Notes: generated by a model not told the origin, from the letters alone. Shown: positions 8,053 to 17,475, counted from the first letter of the stretch. The stretch is 64,000 nt of DNA from JAXMHB01 sp046346965 (GCA_046346965.1 JAXMHB010000003.1:1-64000), one strand, 5' to 3'. Program-made: numbers and translations.

Positions 8053-9138
8053 TCATCGGCCGCCGAGTCGGTGCATTCCGTCACGCCAGCGCCGCAGGTA
8101 AGCGAGGCCCAACTGCAGCGGCGTGCGCGCCTGGTAGCGCCCGCGCATCCAGCCCGATGGCGGGCACAGGCTGCGCAGCAGCCACGCGCCGCGTGCGCGC
8201 CAACCCGGCAGCCCGCGCAGACGGCTCAGCAGGCGCGACCAGGCCCCGCTGGGCGGCTGCAACAGTGCGCTGGCAGGCTCTTCGCGGCCAAGCGCCTGCC
8301 AGCCGGCCAGTCGCTCGGCTGGCAGGCTGAGCTCGAAGTGCTCGGCCGCCTCGATCAGACCGGCTGCCAGCAGGCCGCACAGCCCGGCGGCCCGTGCGCG
8401 CTGATCCAACTCGGCCCAACCGGCCGCATCGAGCGCCGCGCACAGCAGCGCCATGTCGAGCAGCCAGATCGCCGGCCGCTCCGCCGCCGGCTGATGCGCC
8501 GCGTAGTGCATCGCCGCGTGGATCAGCGCGTGCGAGGTTCCCAGCCGTCGGGCATCGAGGCCGGGCAGCGGCAGCGCGGCAGCCGCCAATTCGGCGTAGG
8601 GCAAGCGCCAGGCCAGTTCCGGCAGGTTGCTCAGCGCCCAATGCAGGTCGACGCAGACACCCGTGGCCGGTTCGAAGTAGCTCGCCTGATGCACCACGCC
8701 GCCGTGCTGGCTGTAGCCGTCGTGCCGAAAGCCGGCGCCGTTCAGCAGCGCGTGGGCGCGCCAGCGCTGCGCCGGCTCAATCAGCAGATCGATGTCCGTG
8801 ACCGGGCGCCAAGCCGGGTCGCCATAGCAGCTCAGCCCCAATGCCACGCCCTTGAGCACGAGCACGCCACCCGCCAGCGGCGCCAGCACGCGCAGGGTGT
8901 GCGCCAGCGCCGTGTGTACCTCGGAGACCTGACGAGCCCGATCGACCGCGCTGGCCGCGTGCAGCGCCAGCGCGAAGGGCTCGGTGGCGGCATCGTGGGC
9001 CAACACATAGGGCAACAGCCGCTGCCGGGTAAGCCATTGCAGACGGGCGCCCGGCGACCAGGAGGCCATGCGGGCGCGCAAGGCTGGAGAGAACGCGAGC
9101 GCCGCTGCGCTGCCGGACTGCCTCTCAGTGCTCGCCAC
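8053..9138 (-). CDS. Putative nucleotidyltransferase family protein of the polysaccharide operon
   Basis: The protein (361 residues from GTG 9138) has the signature of the uncharacterised nucleotidyltransferase family often found in exopolysaccharide clusters: VLKGVALGLSCYGDPAW followed by RPVTDIDLLIEP. The D-x-D here would bind the metal for nucleotidyl transfer. The conserved His-rich helix HALIHAAMHYAAHQ lies in the C-terminal half. The start is uncertain. GTG 9138 overlaps the end of the ligase gene by 14 bases and keeps the N-terminal helices usual in the family; ATG 9069 would give 338 residues. The substrate is unknown. It is the last gene of the operon, followed by 112 bases without a gene. 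Confidence 0.75.
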   Translation of the reverse strand: MASTERQSGSAAALAFSPALRARMASWSPGARLQWLTRQRLLPYVLAHDAATEPFALALHAASAVDRARQVSEVHTALAHTLRVLAPLAGGVLVLKGVALGLSCYGDPAWRPVTDIDLLIEPAQRWRAHALLNGAGFRHDGYSQHGGVVHQASYFEPATGVCVDLHWALSNLPELAWRLPYAELAAAALPLPGLDARRLGTSHALIHAAMHYAAHQPAAERPAIWLLDMALLCAALDAAGWAELDQRARAAGLCGLLAAGLIEAAEHFELSLPAERLAGWQALGREEPASALLQPPSGAWSRLLSRLRGLPGWRARGAWLLRSLCPPSGWMRGRYQARTPLQLGLAYLRRWRDGMHRLGGR

Positions 9139-10624
9139 GGCCGTAATGCGCCCGACCACCGACCAGCCGCAGGCTGACCCGTTGCGGCCGGTCCGGCTCC
9201 GGCGCCACCTCGGGCTCGGCGACTGGTTCCGGCACCGGCCGCGACGCCGCCCGAGCCAGCCAGGCCGCTGCATAGGCGAGTACGCAGGACAGCGCCGTCG
9301 TCCGCAGCGGGTAGTCAAACAGCGAGTGCAGCGCCAGGCCCAGCACGATGGCCAGCGCAGCCAGTCGATAGGGATGCAGACGATCGGCGCGCAGGTCTTC
9401 CCGGCTGAGGATGCGGCGCGCGCCGGCCCACAGCGCCGCGCCGATCAGCAGCATCAGCGGGATCAGCAGTACGCCAATCTCCACCCACAACTCCGCCCAG
9501 TCGTTGTGGGCGTGATTGAGCACTTTCGCACCGAGGATCTCCACCGGCTCATAGGCGGCGTACACCGTGGGAAAGCTGCCCACGCCGGTGCCCAGCCAGG
9601 CGTACTGCGATCCGCTCTCCAGCACGGCGGCGATCACGTTGAAGCGATGATCGCCCTCCGTGATCGACGCCAACCGATCGGCAATCGCCAGAAATCCGAA
9701 CTGGAAGGCGATCAGACTCCCGATCAGCAGGAAAGCCCCCAACCAGCGCCAGGCATTGGGCGCCTGCCGCCGCTGCGACCAGGCGACGCCCAGCATGAAC
9801 AGCGAGTAGAACACCACCAGCAGCAGGCCACCGCGCGAGCGCGACAACACCGTCCCGAGCAGCAGCACCGCAGCCGCCACCAGCCAGCCCGCCATCCGCA
9901 GCCAGACGTGCGCGCGACGCTGCCTCGCGGCAGCAATCATGCCGGCGTAGCACAATGCCAGCGCGCAAGCGAGCAAGGACGCGTAGTGGTTGCGGTTGGC
10001 AAACAGACCGACCGCGTCCAGCACATTGGTGGGTTGGTAGGGCCGCAGCGGGCTGTCTGGTCCGACCAAGACCTGAGCCAGGCCGATCGGCACCATCAGC
10101 ACGGCAATCGCCACGATTGCAAATGCCAGCCAGCGCAGTTGGTCTTCCGACAAGCGCAGACACACCCAGCCCAGCGCCAGCGCCGGCAGCAGGCCGCGCG
10201 CTGCGGCCAGGCTGGCGTTGGCATCCAGCGACCAGCTGCGCCAGGCCGGCATGGCCAGCTGCGCCTGACGTGCTTCCTCGGCGAGGGCACCACGCCCCGG
10301 CGCCAGCTCCCACAGCGCACCTGGCAAGGGCAGCACGTGCAGCAGCGGAATCGCCAGCACCCAAAGGCCGGTCAGCAGCAGCACCTGTTCGGGCAGCGCA
10401 TAGCAATCGCGCTGAAAGCCGCGCAGCAGGGCCACCAGCATGACGGCGGCCAGCGCCTGGACGATCAGATCCGAGAACAGATGATTGTGGGTGCCGCCGC
10501 CGAGCAGCAGCGCGGCCACCAGCAGCAGGCCAGCCGACGTGAGCGCGCCCATGGAGCCGGCACCAGAAACGCCATGGGCCGCTCGTGGCGGCCCATGGGG
10601 AATCGCTGCAGCCGGTCGGCTCAT
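9125..10624 (-). CDS. O-antigen ligase / Wzy-like polysaccharide polymerase family protein
   Basis: This 499-residue integral membrane protein has about 10-12 hydrophobic segments. The Wzy_C/O-antigen ligase core includes the conserved periplasmic loop with LFANRNHYASLLA near residue 218, TVLSRSRGGLLL near 264 and LNHAHNDWAELWVEIG near 372. In this family the loop Arg and His act in joining undecaprenyl-linked glycans. The ATG 10624 start overlaps the upstream stop as ATGA, implying translational coupling; an internal Met at residue 25 is an alternative. The cytoplasmic tail is Pro/Glu-rich. In this operon it may act as a polymerase rather than a lipid A ligase. Confidence 0.85.
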   Translation of the reverse strand: MSRPAAAIPHGPPRAAHGVSGAGSMGALTSAGLLLVAALLLGGGTHNHLFSDLIVQALAAVMLVALLRGFQRDCYALPEQVLLLTGLWVLAIPLLHVLPLPGALWELAPGRGALAEEARQAQLAMPAWRSWSLDANASLAAARGLLPALALGWVCLRLSEDQLRWLAFAIVAIAVLMVPIGLAQVLVGPDSPLRPYQPTNVLDAVGLFANRNHYASLLACALALCYAGMIAAARQRRAHVWLRMAGWLVAAAVLLLGTVLSRSRGGLLLVVFYSLFMLGVAWSQRRQAPNAWRWLGAFLLIGSLIAFQFGFLAIADRLASITEGDHRFNVIAAVLESGSQYAWLGTGVGSFPTVYAAYEPVEILGAKVLNHAHNDWAELWVEIGVLLIPLMLLIGAALWAGARRILSREDLRADRLHPYRLAALAIVLGLALHSLFDYPLRTTALSCVLAYAAAWLARAASRPVPEPVAEPEVAPEPDRPQRVSLRLVGGRAHYGRGEH

Positions 10625-11391
10625 GGAGACGACACGTCGTCCTCGTTCTCAGCGGTCACGCACAGACCGGCGGCCGCGGCCGTGCTCGCCCACCAGACGC
10701 CCGGCGAGAAGCACGGCGAGTTGTGCGGCACGCTGTAGCGGTCCTCACCCTTCTCGCCCACCTTCACCTCGGCCGTGCAGCCGTCGTCGAAACGCAGCAG
10801 CGCCTTGGCGCCGTCCTTGACGACGACTTCCTGGTCGGCGTGCAGACGCGTGCCCGGCCGGATCAGCTCCAGCGCGCCTTCGGCGTTGGTGGCGTACACC
10901 TCACCCTCGCTCGCTTCGAGCGCGGCCGCGTACTCGCGGTAGTCAGTCTCGCGCCCCTGCGAGGTACCAAGCAGGCCCGCGCCCACCGCCATGCCCACCG
11001 CCGCCAGCGCGCGGGAGTTGTTGGACTTGTTGGCATGCGCGGCGCCGCAGGCCACGCCGGCCGCGGCAGGCGCAGCCCACCACAGCGTGGCACAGGGCGA
11101 GCGACTGGGCACGTTGTACAGTTCCTCGGCGTCCAGCACCATGTCGCAGCCGTCGTTGAACACGATCAACGCCTTGGCGCCTTCCGACACCAGCACTTCC
11201 TGATCCGCCTTCAGCGCCTGGCCTTCGAAAGCGGGGATGGACTCCTCGCCTTGCTTGACGAGCACGGTGCCCTCGACGTTCTGCAGGGTACCGATCACTT
11301 CGTCGCGCTTTGCCTCATCCTGGGCGCAGGCGGCCGTCGAGAGCAGCAAGCTCATCAACACAGCACTCAAGTGCCTATACCGAACGTTCAT
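10621..11391 (-). CDS. Secreted protein with two FecR-like repeats
   Basis: The 256-residue protein starts at ATG 11391 (GGGG ribosome site upstream) with a signal peptide ending near STAACAQ. Two homologous units of about 90 residues follow. Each has a G-x-V opening, then ADQEVLV or ADQEVVV, GAKAL, F-x-DGC, an SPC triplet, a paired WW and an Ala/Gly-rich hydrophobic stretch. The first half of each unit resembles the FecR periplasmic beta domain (gain of G, then a DG near the end). The Cys of DGC and SPC are kept in both copies and could form a disulfide. The ligase ATG overlaps its stop. A role in polysaccharide export or sensing is inferred only from its place in the operon. Confidence 0.7.
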   Translation of the reverse strand: MNVRYRHLSAVLMSLLLSTAACAQDEAKRDEVIGTLQNVEGTVLVKQGEESIPAFEGQALKADQEVLVSEGAKALIVFNDGCDMVLDAEELYNVPSRSPCATLWWAAPAAAGVACGAAHANKSNNSRALAAVGMAVGAGLLGTSQGRETDYREYAAALEASEGEVYATNAEGALELIRPGTRLHADQEVVVKDGAKALLRFDDGCTAEVKVGEKGEDRYSVPHNSPCFSPGVWWASTAAAAGLCVTAENEDDVSSP

Positions 11392-11475
11392 ACCCGCAAA
11401 CCCCAAAAAGACAGATGTACACCCTGGGAGTGGAGAGTATCCCGGAACTCGCTGTCCTCGCAAGTTCTTGACGGC

Positions 11476-12636
11476 TCAGGGGATTCCCTCAATGTTCACA
11501 TCATCATACAGTACCCGACCAGAGACTTGCTGCTCCGCAGCAATGCGGGCATACAGCTCCAGACGCAGCCATTGCGCCGGGCAATCCGCGGGTACGTGGA
11601 TCTCGGTGGCGAACGCACTCCAATCCCGACTCCCGCGCTGTGCGACGGTAGCGCCCAATGGCTCGCGTCCATTGTGGCACCAGACCACCCAGCGCATGCC
11701 TTGCGCTGCGTCAAGGTTTTCCAGTTTGACGCGGCCGCTGAGTTGGTAGTGCCCGGGCCGCAGGAACAGCATCTGCGACACCGCTCGATACGGCACGCGA
11801 CGACCGTAGAAGCTGATTTGCAGCGTGGAATCCCGGATCAAGGTATCCGCGCCGGGCGTGGTATCGATCTGCCAACCGGTCAATGGCCCCTGCCCGCTGC
11901 CGTCGAAGCCGGGGTCGTGCACGCCATCGGAAGCACCACTCAAGGTCTGCAGGTGATCCCACTCGCCAGCCGCGATCAGGCGCTGCTCGTACAGCGAGCG
12001 CTCCAGGGGGGTCAGTGCGCCGCCGGCCTTGTCGATCGCGATGGCCAGATGCATCAGATCGCGCACATCCGGCGCCTGTTGGATCACGCCGGACATGAAT
12101 TCGGGGCGCCAATTCGGCATGCGCACCAACACCGGCGCCAGAGCGGGAGCGCCGATCCGATTGGTGGCAATGGTCGCGAGCACCGGGAACGCGTTCTGCA
12201 GAGCCGCCGGCTCGAAGCGCAGCAGGCGATCCAGACGCGCGATTGCCGCCGGCAAGTCGCGATCCGCCAACGCGTTGATGGCCAGCCAGAATTGTGCCGG
12301 TGCGTCGCGCGGCGCCCGCCGAGCCGCGATCGTCATCAGCTGCAGCGCCCGTGGACGGTCGCCGCCGAGCTCCGCCACCGCCCCCAACACGCGCAGTGCA
12401 CGGCCATCCAGCGGATCGTTGGCGAGCGCGGTGGCGGCAAGCGCCGTCGCATCGGTGAGGCGCCGCGCACGCAGCGCCTCTTCCGCCAAGCTCAGGGCCG
12501 CCACCGGCTGCTGCGAATTCAGCGCATGCGCGCGCTCGGGCAACACGCGCGCCAGATAGTCGGCGTAGCCACGCACGCCGATCAACCAGATCAACGCCAG
12601 TGCGGCGACCACCGCGCCCAGCGAGCGCGCCCTCAT
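11476..12636 (-). CDS. TPR protein with C-terminal jelly-roll-like domain, polysaccharide operon
   Basis: The 386-residue protein has an N-terminal signal anchor (SLGAVVAALALIWLIGVRG), then TPR-like helices at about residues 40-150 (ALSLAEEALRARRLTDA, ALRVLGAVAELGGDRPRALQL). The C-terminal domain (about 250-386) starts HDPGFDG and ends GRVLYDDVNIEGIP; this beta-rich pattern resembles carbohydrate-binding jelly-roll modules. It is probably held in the inner membrane facing the periplasm. It fits a helper in polysaccharide assembly, with TPRs for partner binding and the jelly roll for glycan contact. Both roles are inference, and no catalytic residues are evident. Confidence 0.7.
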   Translation of the reverse strand: MRARSLGAVVAALALIWLIGVRGYADYLARVLPERAHALNSQQPVAALSLAEEALRARRLTDATALAATALANDPLDGRALRVLGAVAELGGDRPRALQLMTIAARRAPRDAPAQFWLAINALADRDLPAAIARLDRLLRFEPAALQNAFPVLATIATNRIGAPALAPVLVRMPNWRPEFMSGVIQQAPDVRDLMHLAIAIDKAGGALTPLERSLYEQRLIAAGEWDHLQTLSGASDGVHDPGFDGSGQGPLTGWQIDTTPGADTLIRDSTLQISFYGRRVPYRAVSQMLFLRPGHYQLSGRVKLENLDAAQGMRWVVWCHNGREPLGATVAQRGSRDWSAFATEIHVPADCPAQWLRLELYARIAAEQQVSGRVLYDDVNIEGIP

Positions 12637-12661
12637 TGGCCCCGCACGCCGAACTCAGACA

Positions 12662-14368
12662 TCAGGAGCCGCCCCCACGGCGCGCCCGCGCAATCTGGGC
12701 GCGGCCGTCGTGCAGCGCCAGGTGCAGTTCCATCCGACCGCTTTCGGTGGTGCCACGCTTCTCGCCGCGCAGCACGTAGGTTTCGCGGTAGTAAAAACTT
12801 GCGCGTCGATAGCCCGGCTGCTCATCCCAGCGCAGGTCGGCGAACTCCAGGTAGCGCATTTGGGTGGAATCGATGCGCGCGCGGATTGCCATCAGCTCCG
12901 CAGGTACGGCGCCCTGCACGAACAAGGACTCGAAGCGGCTGCCGTTGCCGCTCGCATAGGCCGCCTGCAGGTCTGCCACCAGAGCGGCGCTTTGCTCGGC
13001 CGTGGGTGGCGCCGGCGCGGGCGGCGGCGTCGATGCGGTCGGGGTGGTCGCTGCCATCGCCAGCGGGGTAGGCGTCGATGCGGCGGGCAGCGCCGGCGGC
13101 TGCTCCGGCGCGGGCTTGGCTGCGACGCTGGCTGCCACTGCAGGGACAGCCGGCGCCGATACGGCGACCGGCTCGGATCGAACCGCAGGCGCCACGGGCG
13201 GCGCGCTGACCGGCTGCGGTCGCGATGCCGGTGGCGTGGAGTGCGTCGCGACGGCAGGCGCTGCGACGACGGGCGCCGGTTCAGGCGCCGAAGTCGGGCT
13301 CATCGCCGCCGGCGCCACACTGGGCTCCTGCACTCCGGCCAATGACGCTGGCTCAGCGAGCGCGGGTTCAGCGGCAGGCGCGCCACCCTCTGCTGCGGTG
13401 GCCGCCAGGGCGGGCGCAACCGCAGCCGCTGGGGACGGCAGAGATTCCTTGTGCGGTACCGCAGGGCTTGCGGTGGTCGCCACCGGCGCCGACGCGGTGC
13501 TCGCCAGCACCGCCGACTCAGCCGGCGCGGTATCGGGGGCAGCCGGAGCCACCGTCGCAGACGCAGCCTCAAGGGCAGGCGCCGACAGCGGCGGGACTTC
13601 CGCAGGCGCCGCGTCGCCCGTCTGAGCCGCGCCCGTCTCGGCCACGCTGCCGGCGCCGGCATCGGTCCCGGCCAGCGGCAGCGTCGGTGCTGCAAGCTCG
13701 GCGGGCGGCGTCTGGGCCACACCGGTGCCGTCCGCCATCCGCGCAGCCAGCTCGCGCTCGGTGGATTTCTGCGCCCAGTACATCAGCCCCAGCACCAGTG
13801 CCGCAGTCAGCCCCAAGCCGCCGAGGATGATCGCCGGCAGGCGTCGCACCGTGCTGCCTGACAGGATCGGGCCACTGGCGGGCGGCACTGCCGCGCGCAT
13901 GCGTACCGGCGGCGGGGCAACGGCCATGGACGATGCCAGCGTGGGCGCCTTGCGATCGTACTCGGCGCGACGATCGAGCGTCTTCAGATCCTGCCAGGCG
14001 GCGTTGACGCGATCGGCGTAGACCGCCTCCCAGCCGTCCTGATTGCGATCGGGATGCAGCCACTTCATCAGCCAACGATAGTGCTCGCGCAGGCGCTCCT
14101 GCGGCGCATCGGCCTCTACACCCAACGTGCGGTAGGCATCCGCTCCAGGCGCGAACAACACCTGCTGCAGGAAGAAGACGCTGGCTTCCTTGAGCGTGTC
14201 CTCAGACTCGTCGCAGCGCTCCACCGCCGCCGCCACCGCGGCCGCCTCACCGGCAGCCAGACGGATGACCTGACCGAGTTCGGATGGCAGCGCTCGCTCG
14301 CGCAATTCGGCTATCCGCGCCGGTTCGCGAAACATCGCCAACGCGAGATCCAGCGCCTCGGTGCTCAT
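12662..14368 (-). CDS. Membrane-spanning J-domain (DnaJ-type) protein with Pro/Ala-rich stalk and NTF2-like tail
   Basis: The 568-residue protein has a helical N-terminal region (1-75), then a J domain (about 78-142) with the catalytic HPD tripeptide at residues 105-107 (KWLHPDRNQ). One transmembrane helix follows (about 175-194, IILGGLGLTAALVLGLMYW). After it come about 260 residues of Ala/Pro/Ser low-complexity stalk, then a folded C-terminal domain (about 465-565) ending in beta strands (SFYYRETYVLRGEK, RMELHLALHDG) like an NTF2/SnoaL cone. HPD is the residue set by which J proteins stimulate Hsp70 ATPase, so the J domain must be cytoplasmic and the tail periplasmic. It lies 6 bases after wzc. 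A membrane-anchored co-chaperone in an exopolysaccharide operon is unusual. Confidence 0.8.
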   Translation of the reverse strand: MSTEALDLALAMFREPARIAELRERALPSELGQVIRLAAGEAAAVAAAVERCDESEDTLKEASVFFLQQVLFAPGADAYRTLGVEADAPQERLREHYRWLMKWLHPDRNQDGWEAVYADRVNAAWQDLKTLDRRAEYDRKAPTLASSMAVAPPPVRMRAAVPPASGPILSGSTVRRLPAIILGGLGLTAALVLGLMYWAQKSTERELAARMADGTGVAQTPPAELAAPTLPLAGTDAGAGSVAETGAAQTGDAAPAEVPPLSAPALEAASATVAPAAPDTAPAESAVLASTASAPVATTASPAVPHKESLPSPAAAVAPALAATAAEGGAPAAEPALAEPASLAGVQEPSVAPAAMSPTSAPEPAPVVAAPAVATHSTPPASRPQPVSAPPVAPAVRSEPVAVSAPAVPAVAASVAAKPAPEQPPALPAASTPTPLAMAATTPTASTPPPAPAPPTAEQSAALVADLQAAYASGNGSRFESLFVQGAVPAELMAIRARIDSTQMRYLEFADLRWDEQPGYRRASFYYRETYVLRGEKRGTTESGRMELHLALHDGRAQIARARRGGGS

Positions 14369-14374
14369 GCGGGA

Positions 14375-16657
14375 TCAGCCCTTCGTCAGTTTCTTCGCGG
14401 AGCCGGAGCCACCGTAGGAGTAGTAATGATAGTCGCCGTACTCGCCGCCGTAGCCATAGCCCGCGACCTTGGCATCGTACTTGGTGATCAATGCGCCCAC
14501 CACATGCGCACGCGCGCCGAGCAGACGCTTGAGCGCGGCTTTGGCAGTGGCGATCCGGCTGCCACCGGCTTCGATGACCAACAGCGTGCCTGCCGCGATA
14601 TTCGACAGAATGGGCGAATCGGCCAGACCCATGATCGGCGGTCCATCGATGATCACCTGATCGAATTTCTCGCCGGCCAGACTCAGCAAGGACACCATCT
14701 TCGGCCCCGCCAGCAGTTCGGCCGGATTCGGCGGCAAGGGGCCGGAGGGGATAAAGGTCAGTCGCAAGGTGCGCGTCGGCTTGATCGCCGCCGAGGGCTT
14801 GATGCTGCCGGCCAGGTAATTGCTGAGACCGACCGAGTTCTCGGTTCCGAGCACACGATGCAGCGAGGGGTTGCGCAGATCGGCGTCGATCAGCAGCACG
14901 CGGCGCCCCAACTGGGCAAAATTGCGCGCCAGGGACAGCGCCGTGGTCGACTTGCCTTCCGAGGCCGAGGGACTGGTGACCAGCAGGCATTTCGGCACGC
15001 CCGCCTCGGTCGAGAACTGCAGCGAGGTGCGCACCGAGCGATAGGCCTCGGAGAAGGCCGAGCGCGGATCGGCGTGGGCCTCGTCCACGCTGATGCCATC
15101 CAGTTTGGGGATGACGCCAAGCACACCGATACCCAAGTGCTTCTCGATTTCGTCCGGCCGCTTCAGAGTGTCGTCCAGGAACTCGAACAGGAAGGCCAGC
15201 AATACGCCCAGCACCAGACCCGCCACTGCCGCCATCAGCAGATTGCGGCGCATATCGGGCTTGAACGGCGCGCCTGGGCGCAGCGCCGCGTCGACGACGC
15301 TGATGTTGTTGGCATCGACGTTCGAGGTGATGCCGATCTCTTTGTAGCGTTGCAGCAGCGCGTCATAGAGCTGCCGGTTGGTTTCGACCTCGCGCTCAAG
15401 CACGGTGAAATTGGTGCTGCGCTCTTGCAGATTCAGCACCTGGGTGGTCAGATCGCTCACCTGTTTCTGCAGCAGATCTTCCTTCTCTTTGGCGGCCTGA
15501 AAAGCGGCCTGAATGCTGGATCTGACCAGCTTCACCTCGACATCCAGCTGCTTGTCGATCTGCTCGATCTGATTACGCAGTTGTTGCATCAGCGGATAGG
15601 CCGGCTTGTAGGTGAGCAGCTTCTCCTGGTAGTCCGCCTCCAGCTTGGCCCGCGCGCTGCGCAGCGCCTGAACGCCTTCGTTCTGCATCAGCAAAGGATG
15701 CGACATCACATTGCCGCCGCTGACCTGACGCAGGCGAGACTCGGCGTCGATGCGTTCCTGCTTGGCCGACGTGAGCGCTGCATTCAGTGCCTGCAAGTCT
15801 GAGGACATCAGCGACTCGCGATCGCCGATGTTGACGATCTGCTCCTTCTGAGCGAACTCGGCCAGCGCCTTTTCCGAGTCCTGCAGCTTGATCTTGAACT
15901 GCTCCAATCGATCTTCCAAAAACTCCTTGGCGTAGGAGCTGGTGTCGATCTTGCGTTCCATATTGGTTTCGATGAAACCGTTGGCGACCGCATTCGAAAT
16001 GGTCGCCGACAGCCCCGGATCCGGACTATCGAAGTGGATGCGGGCCAGACGCGAGTTGGCCACCGGCTCCACGCTGAGCCCACCTTGCACCAGCCCGACG
16101 ATCTGCTGGCGCTTGGCGGCGGGATCGGCGCTGGCGGCGCTCGGTTCGGACTCGCCCATGACCATGGTCACCAGCTTGCGCCAGGGCGAAGGCGCACTCA
16201 TGACGGCAAACACCGGGTCATTGGGATCGAGCTCGGCCGCGACCTTTTCCGCCATCGAACGGCTGCGCAGCAACTGAAACTGGGTTTCGTAAAACTCGCG
16301 ATCGTAAGGAGCCTCGATGGGCTCTACACCGGGCACATTGACCACGCGCATGGCCTGGCGCTCGATCTGCACGGTCGCGGTGGCGCGATAGATCGGCGTG
16401 GTCAGCAGCGTGGCCATCAGCCCTGTCAGCAAGACGATCACGAAGGCGCCGATCACCGTCCATTTGCGCTTGACGATGACACGCCAGTACTCGAGTAGAT
16501 CGACCTCCTTTTCGCCCAGCTCCGCTTCGACATTCCGCACCAGCGTCGACAGCGCCTGCATGCGCGGATCGGTCTGCGCGAGTTGCTGCGCGCGCGGTGT
16601 CAGCGTGCTCGGCAGATTGCTGCCGGGCAGATCGTTGTCGTCCATTGCATCCTGCAT
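14375..16657 (-). CDS. Polysaccharide chain-length regulator and BY-type tyrosine autokinase (Wzc-like)
   Basis: The 760-residue protein starts at ATG 16657 (GGAG 8 bases upstream). A Wzz chain-length domain has TM1 at about residues 68-90 (WTVIGAFVIVLLTGLMATLL) and TM2 near 472-495, with a long periplasmic coiled coil between (EFLEDRLEQFKIKLQDSEKALAEF). The C-terminal BY-kinase carries Walker A (SASEGKSTT, about 562), Walker A' (LLIDADLRNP, about 586) and a Walker B-like stretch (VIIDGPPIMGLADS). The tail near 737-752 holds a Tyr cluster (YGYGGEYGDYHYYSYGG), the usual autophosphorylation site. It would set polymer length and gate export with the Wza-like protein, and be dephosphorylated by the PHP phosphatase upstream. 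Confidence 0.93.
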   Translation of the reverse strand: MQDAMDDNDLPGSNLPSTLTPRAQQLAQTDPRMQALSTLVRNVEAELGEKEVDLLEYWRVIVKRKWTVIGAFVIVLLTGLMATLLTTPIYRATATVQIERQAMRVVNVPGVEPIEAPYDREFYETQFQLLRSRSMAEKVAAELDPNDPVFAVMSAPSPWRKLVTMVMGESEPSAASADPAAKRQQIVGLVQGGLSVEPVANSRLARIHFDSPDPGLSATISNAVANGFIETNMERKIDTSSYAKEFLEDRLEQFKIKLQDSEKALAEFAQKEQIVNIGDRESLMSSDLQALNAALTSAKQERIDAESRLRQVSGGNVMSHPLLMQNEGVQALRSARAKLEADYQEKLLTYKPAYPLMQQLRNQIEQIDKQLDVEVKLVRSSIQAAFQAAKEKEDLLQKQVSDLTTQVLNLQERSTNFTVLEREVETNRQLYDALLQRYKEIGITSNVDANNISVVDAALRPGAPFKPDMRRNLLMAAVAGLVLGVLLAFLFEFLDDTLKRPDEIEKHLGIGVLGVIPKLDGISVDEAHADPRSAFSEAYRSVRTSLQFSTEAGVPKCLLVTSPSASEGKSTTALSLARNFAQLGRRVLLIDADLRNPSLHRVLGTENSVGLSNYLAGSIKPSAAIKPTRTLRLTFIPSGPLPPNPAELLAGPKMVSLLSLAGEKFDQVIIDGPPIMGLADSPILSNIAAGTLLVIEAGGSRIATAKAALKRLLGARAHVVGALITKYDAKVAGYGYGGEYGDYHYYSYGGSGSAKKLTKG

Positions 16658-16727
16658 TTTGCTCACTCCAGAAACTCCTGCCAGCAACCTCGCGGGCGCC
16701 AGCCCGCCTACCCTTGCTCTGCGGCCA

Positions 16728-17450
16728 TCACAGCGCCTGGAACAAGCCGATCACCGGCATCGATTGCAGGAAAGACCTGAACGCCGACTTGGTGCCCGAT
16801 TCATCGATGACGATCAAGTCATCCCCATAGACCTGCGGGTCCTCGGCGTTGCCGCCACGGATGTCCCGCAGATCGAATACCGCCGCCATCTTCTTGCCCT
16901 CGATCACCCGAAAAATGATGATCCCGCGCGGATTGGCAAACTCGGTGACGCCGCCAGCGATCACGATCGCCTGCAGCAGACTGGTCTTGCCGCTCAGCGG
17001 ATAGATCCCGGGCGACTTGACCGCTCCTTCGACCGTGATGCGCTGGCTGGTGTACTCACGCACGTACAAAGTCACCTGCGGCTCCTGCAGGAAGTCCTTC
17101 GCCAGGCGCTCGGTGATCTCCGACTCCAGTTCCGGAACGGTCTTGCCGGCGGCCTGCAGCGGGCCCAACAAAGGCAAGGAAATCATGCCTTTGGAATTGA
17201 CGCGCACGGAACGACTCAGTTCTTCGAGCTGGTAGACCGAGATCTCGATCACATCCATCGGCCCAATGCGGTATTCGGAGACGCCCTCATAGGCACCGTT
17301 GGCCGCGGTCGTATCAGGCGGGGGCAGGTTTTGCGTGGTGGTGACCATCTTGGCGCGCCCCTCGCGCACGTCGCGGGTGCCGTCCGACGCACAGCCGCAC
17401 AGCCACAGCACGATGCCCACCCACATCCAACGCGACCACATCCGAATCAT
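16728..17450 (-). CDS. Polysaccharide export outer membrane lipoprotein (Wza-like)
   Basis: The 240-residue protein has a lipoprotein signal ending in the lipobox LCGC at about residues 17-20. The Poly_export domain begins at EYRIGPMDVIEISVY (about 59) and continues SVRVNSKGMISLPLLGPLQA. An SLBB domain follows (ITVEGAVKSPGIYPLSGKTSL). It would form the periplasmic and outer-membrane exit ring with the Wzc-like copolymerase encoded 70 bases downstream. The length is short compared with E. coli Wza (379) but usual for the single-SLBB exporters of XrtA-type and Eps operons. Confidence 0.92.
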   Translation of the reverse strand: MIRMWSRWMWVGIVLWLCGCASDGTRDVREGRAKMVTTTQNLPPPDTTAANGAYEGVSEYRIGPMDVIEISVYQLEELSRSVRVNSKGMISLPLLGPLQAAGKTVPELESEITERLAKDFLQEPQVTLYVREYTSQRITVEGAVKSPGIYPLSGKTSLLQAIVIAGGVTEFANPRGIIIFRVIEGKKMAAVFDLRDIRGGNAEDPQVYGDDLIVIDESGTKSAFRSFLQSMPVIGLFQAL

Positions 17451-17475
17451 CAGGCTGTCCTGTACTCTGGGGCTC

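Noticed and set aside
7275..8084. A longer start (8084) for the Pcm-like gene
   Set aside because: The additional 48 residues lack family similarity, and ATG 7940 matches the usual N terminus.
10585..13071. An 828-codon open frame on the plus strand
   Set aside because: It runs antisense to four polysaccharide genes with clear motifs and signal peptides. Its own sequence is Arg/Gln-rich with no recognisable domain.
13002..13625. A Gly/Ala/Thr-rich plus-strand frame
   Set aside because: It is the complement of the Pro/Ala stalk of the J-domain protein.
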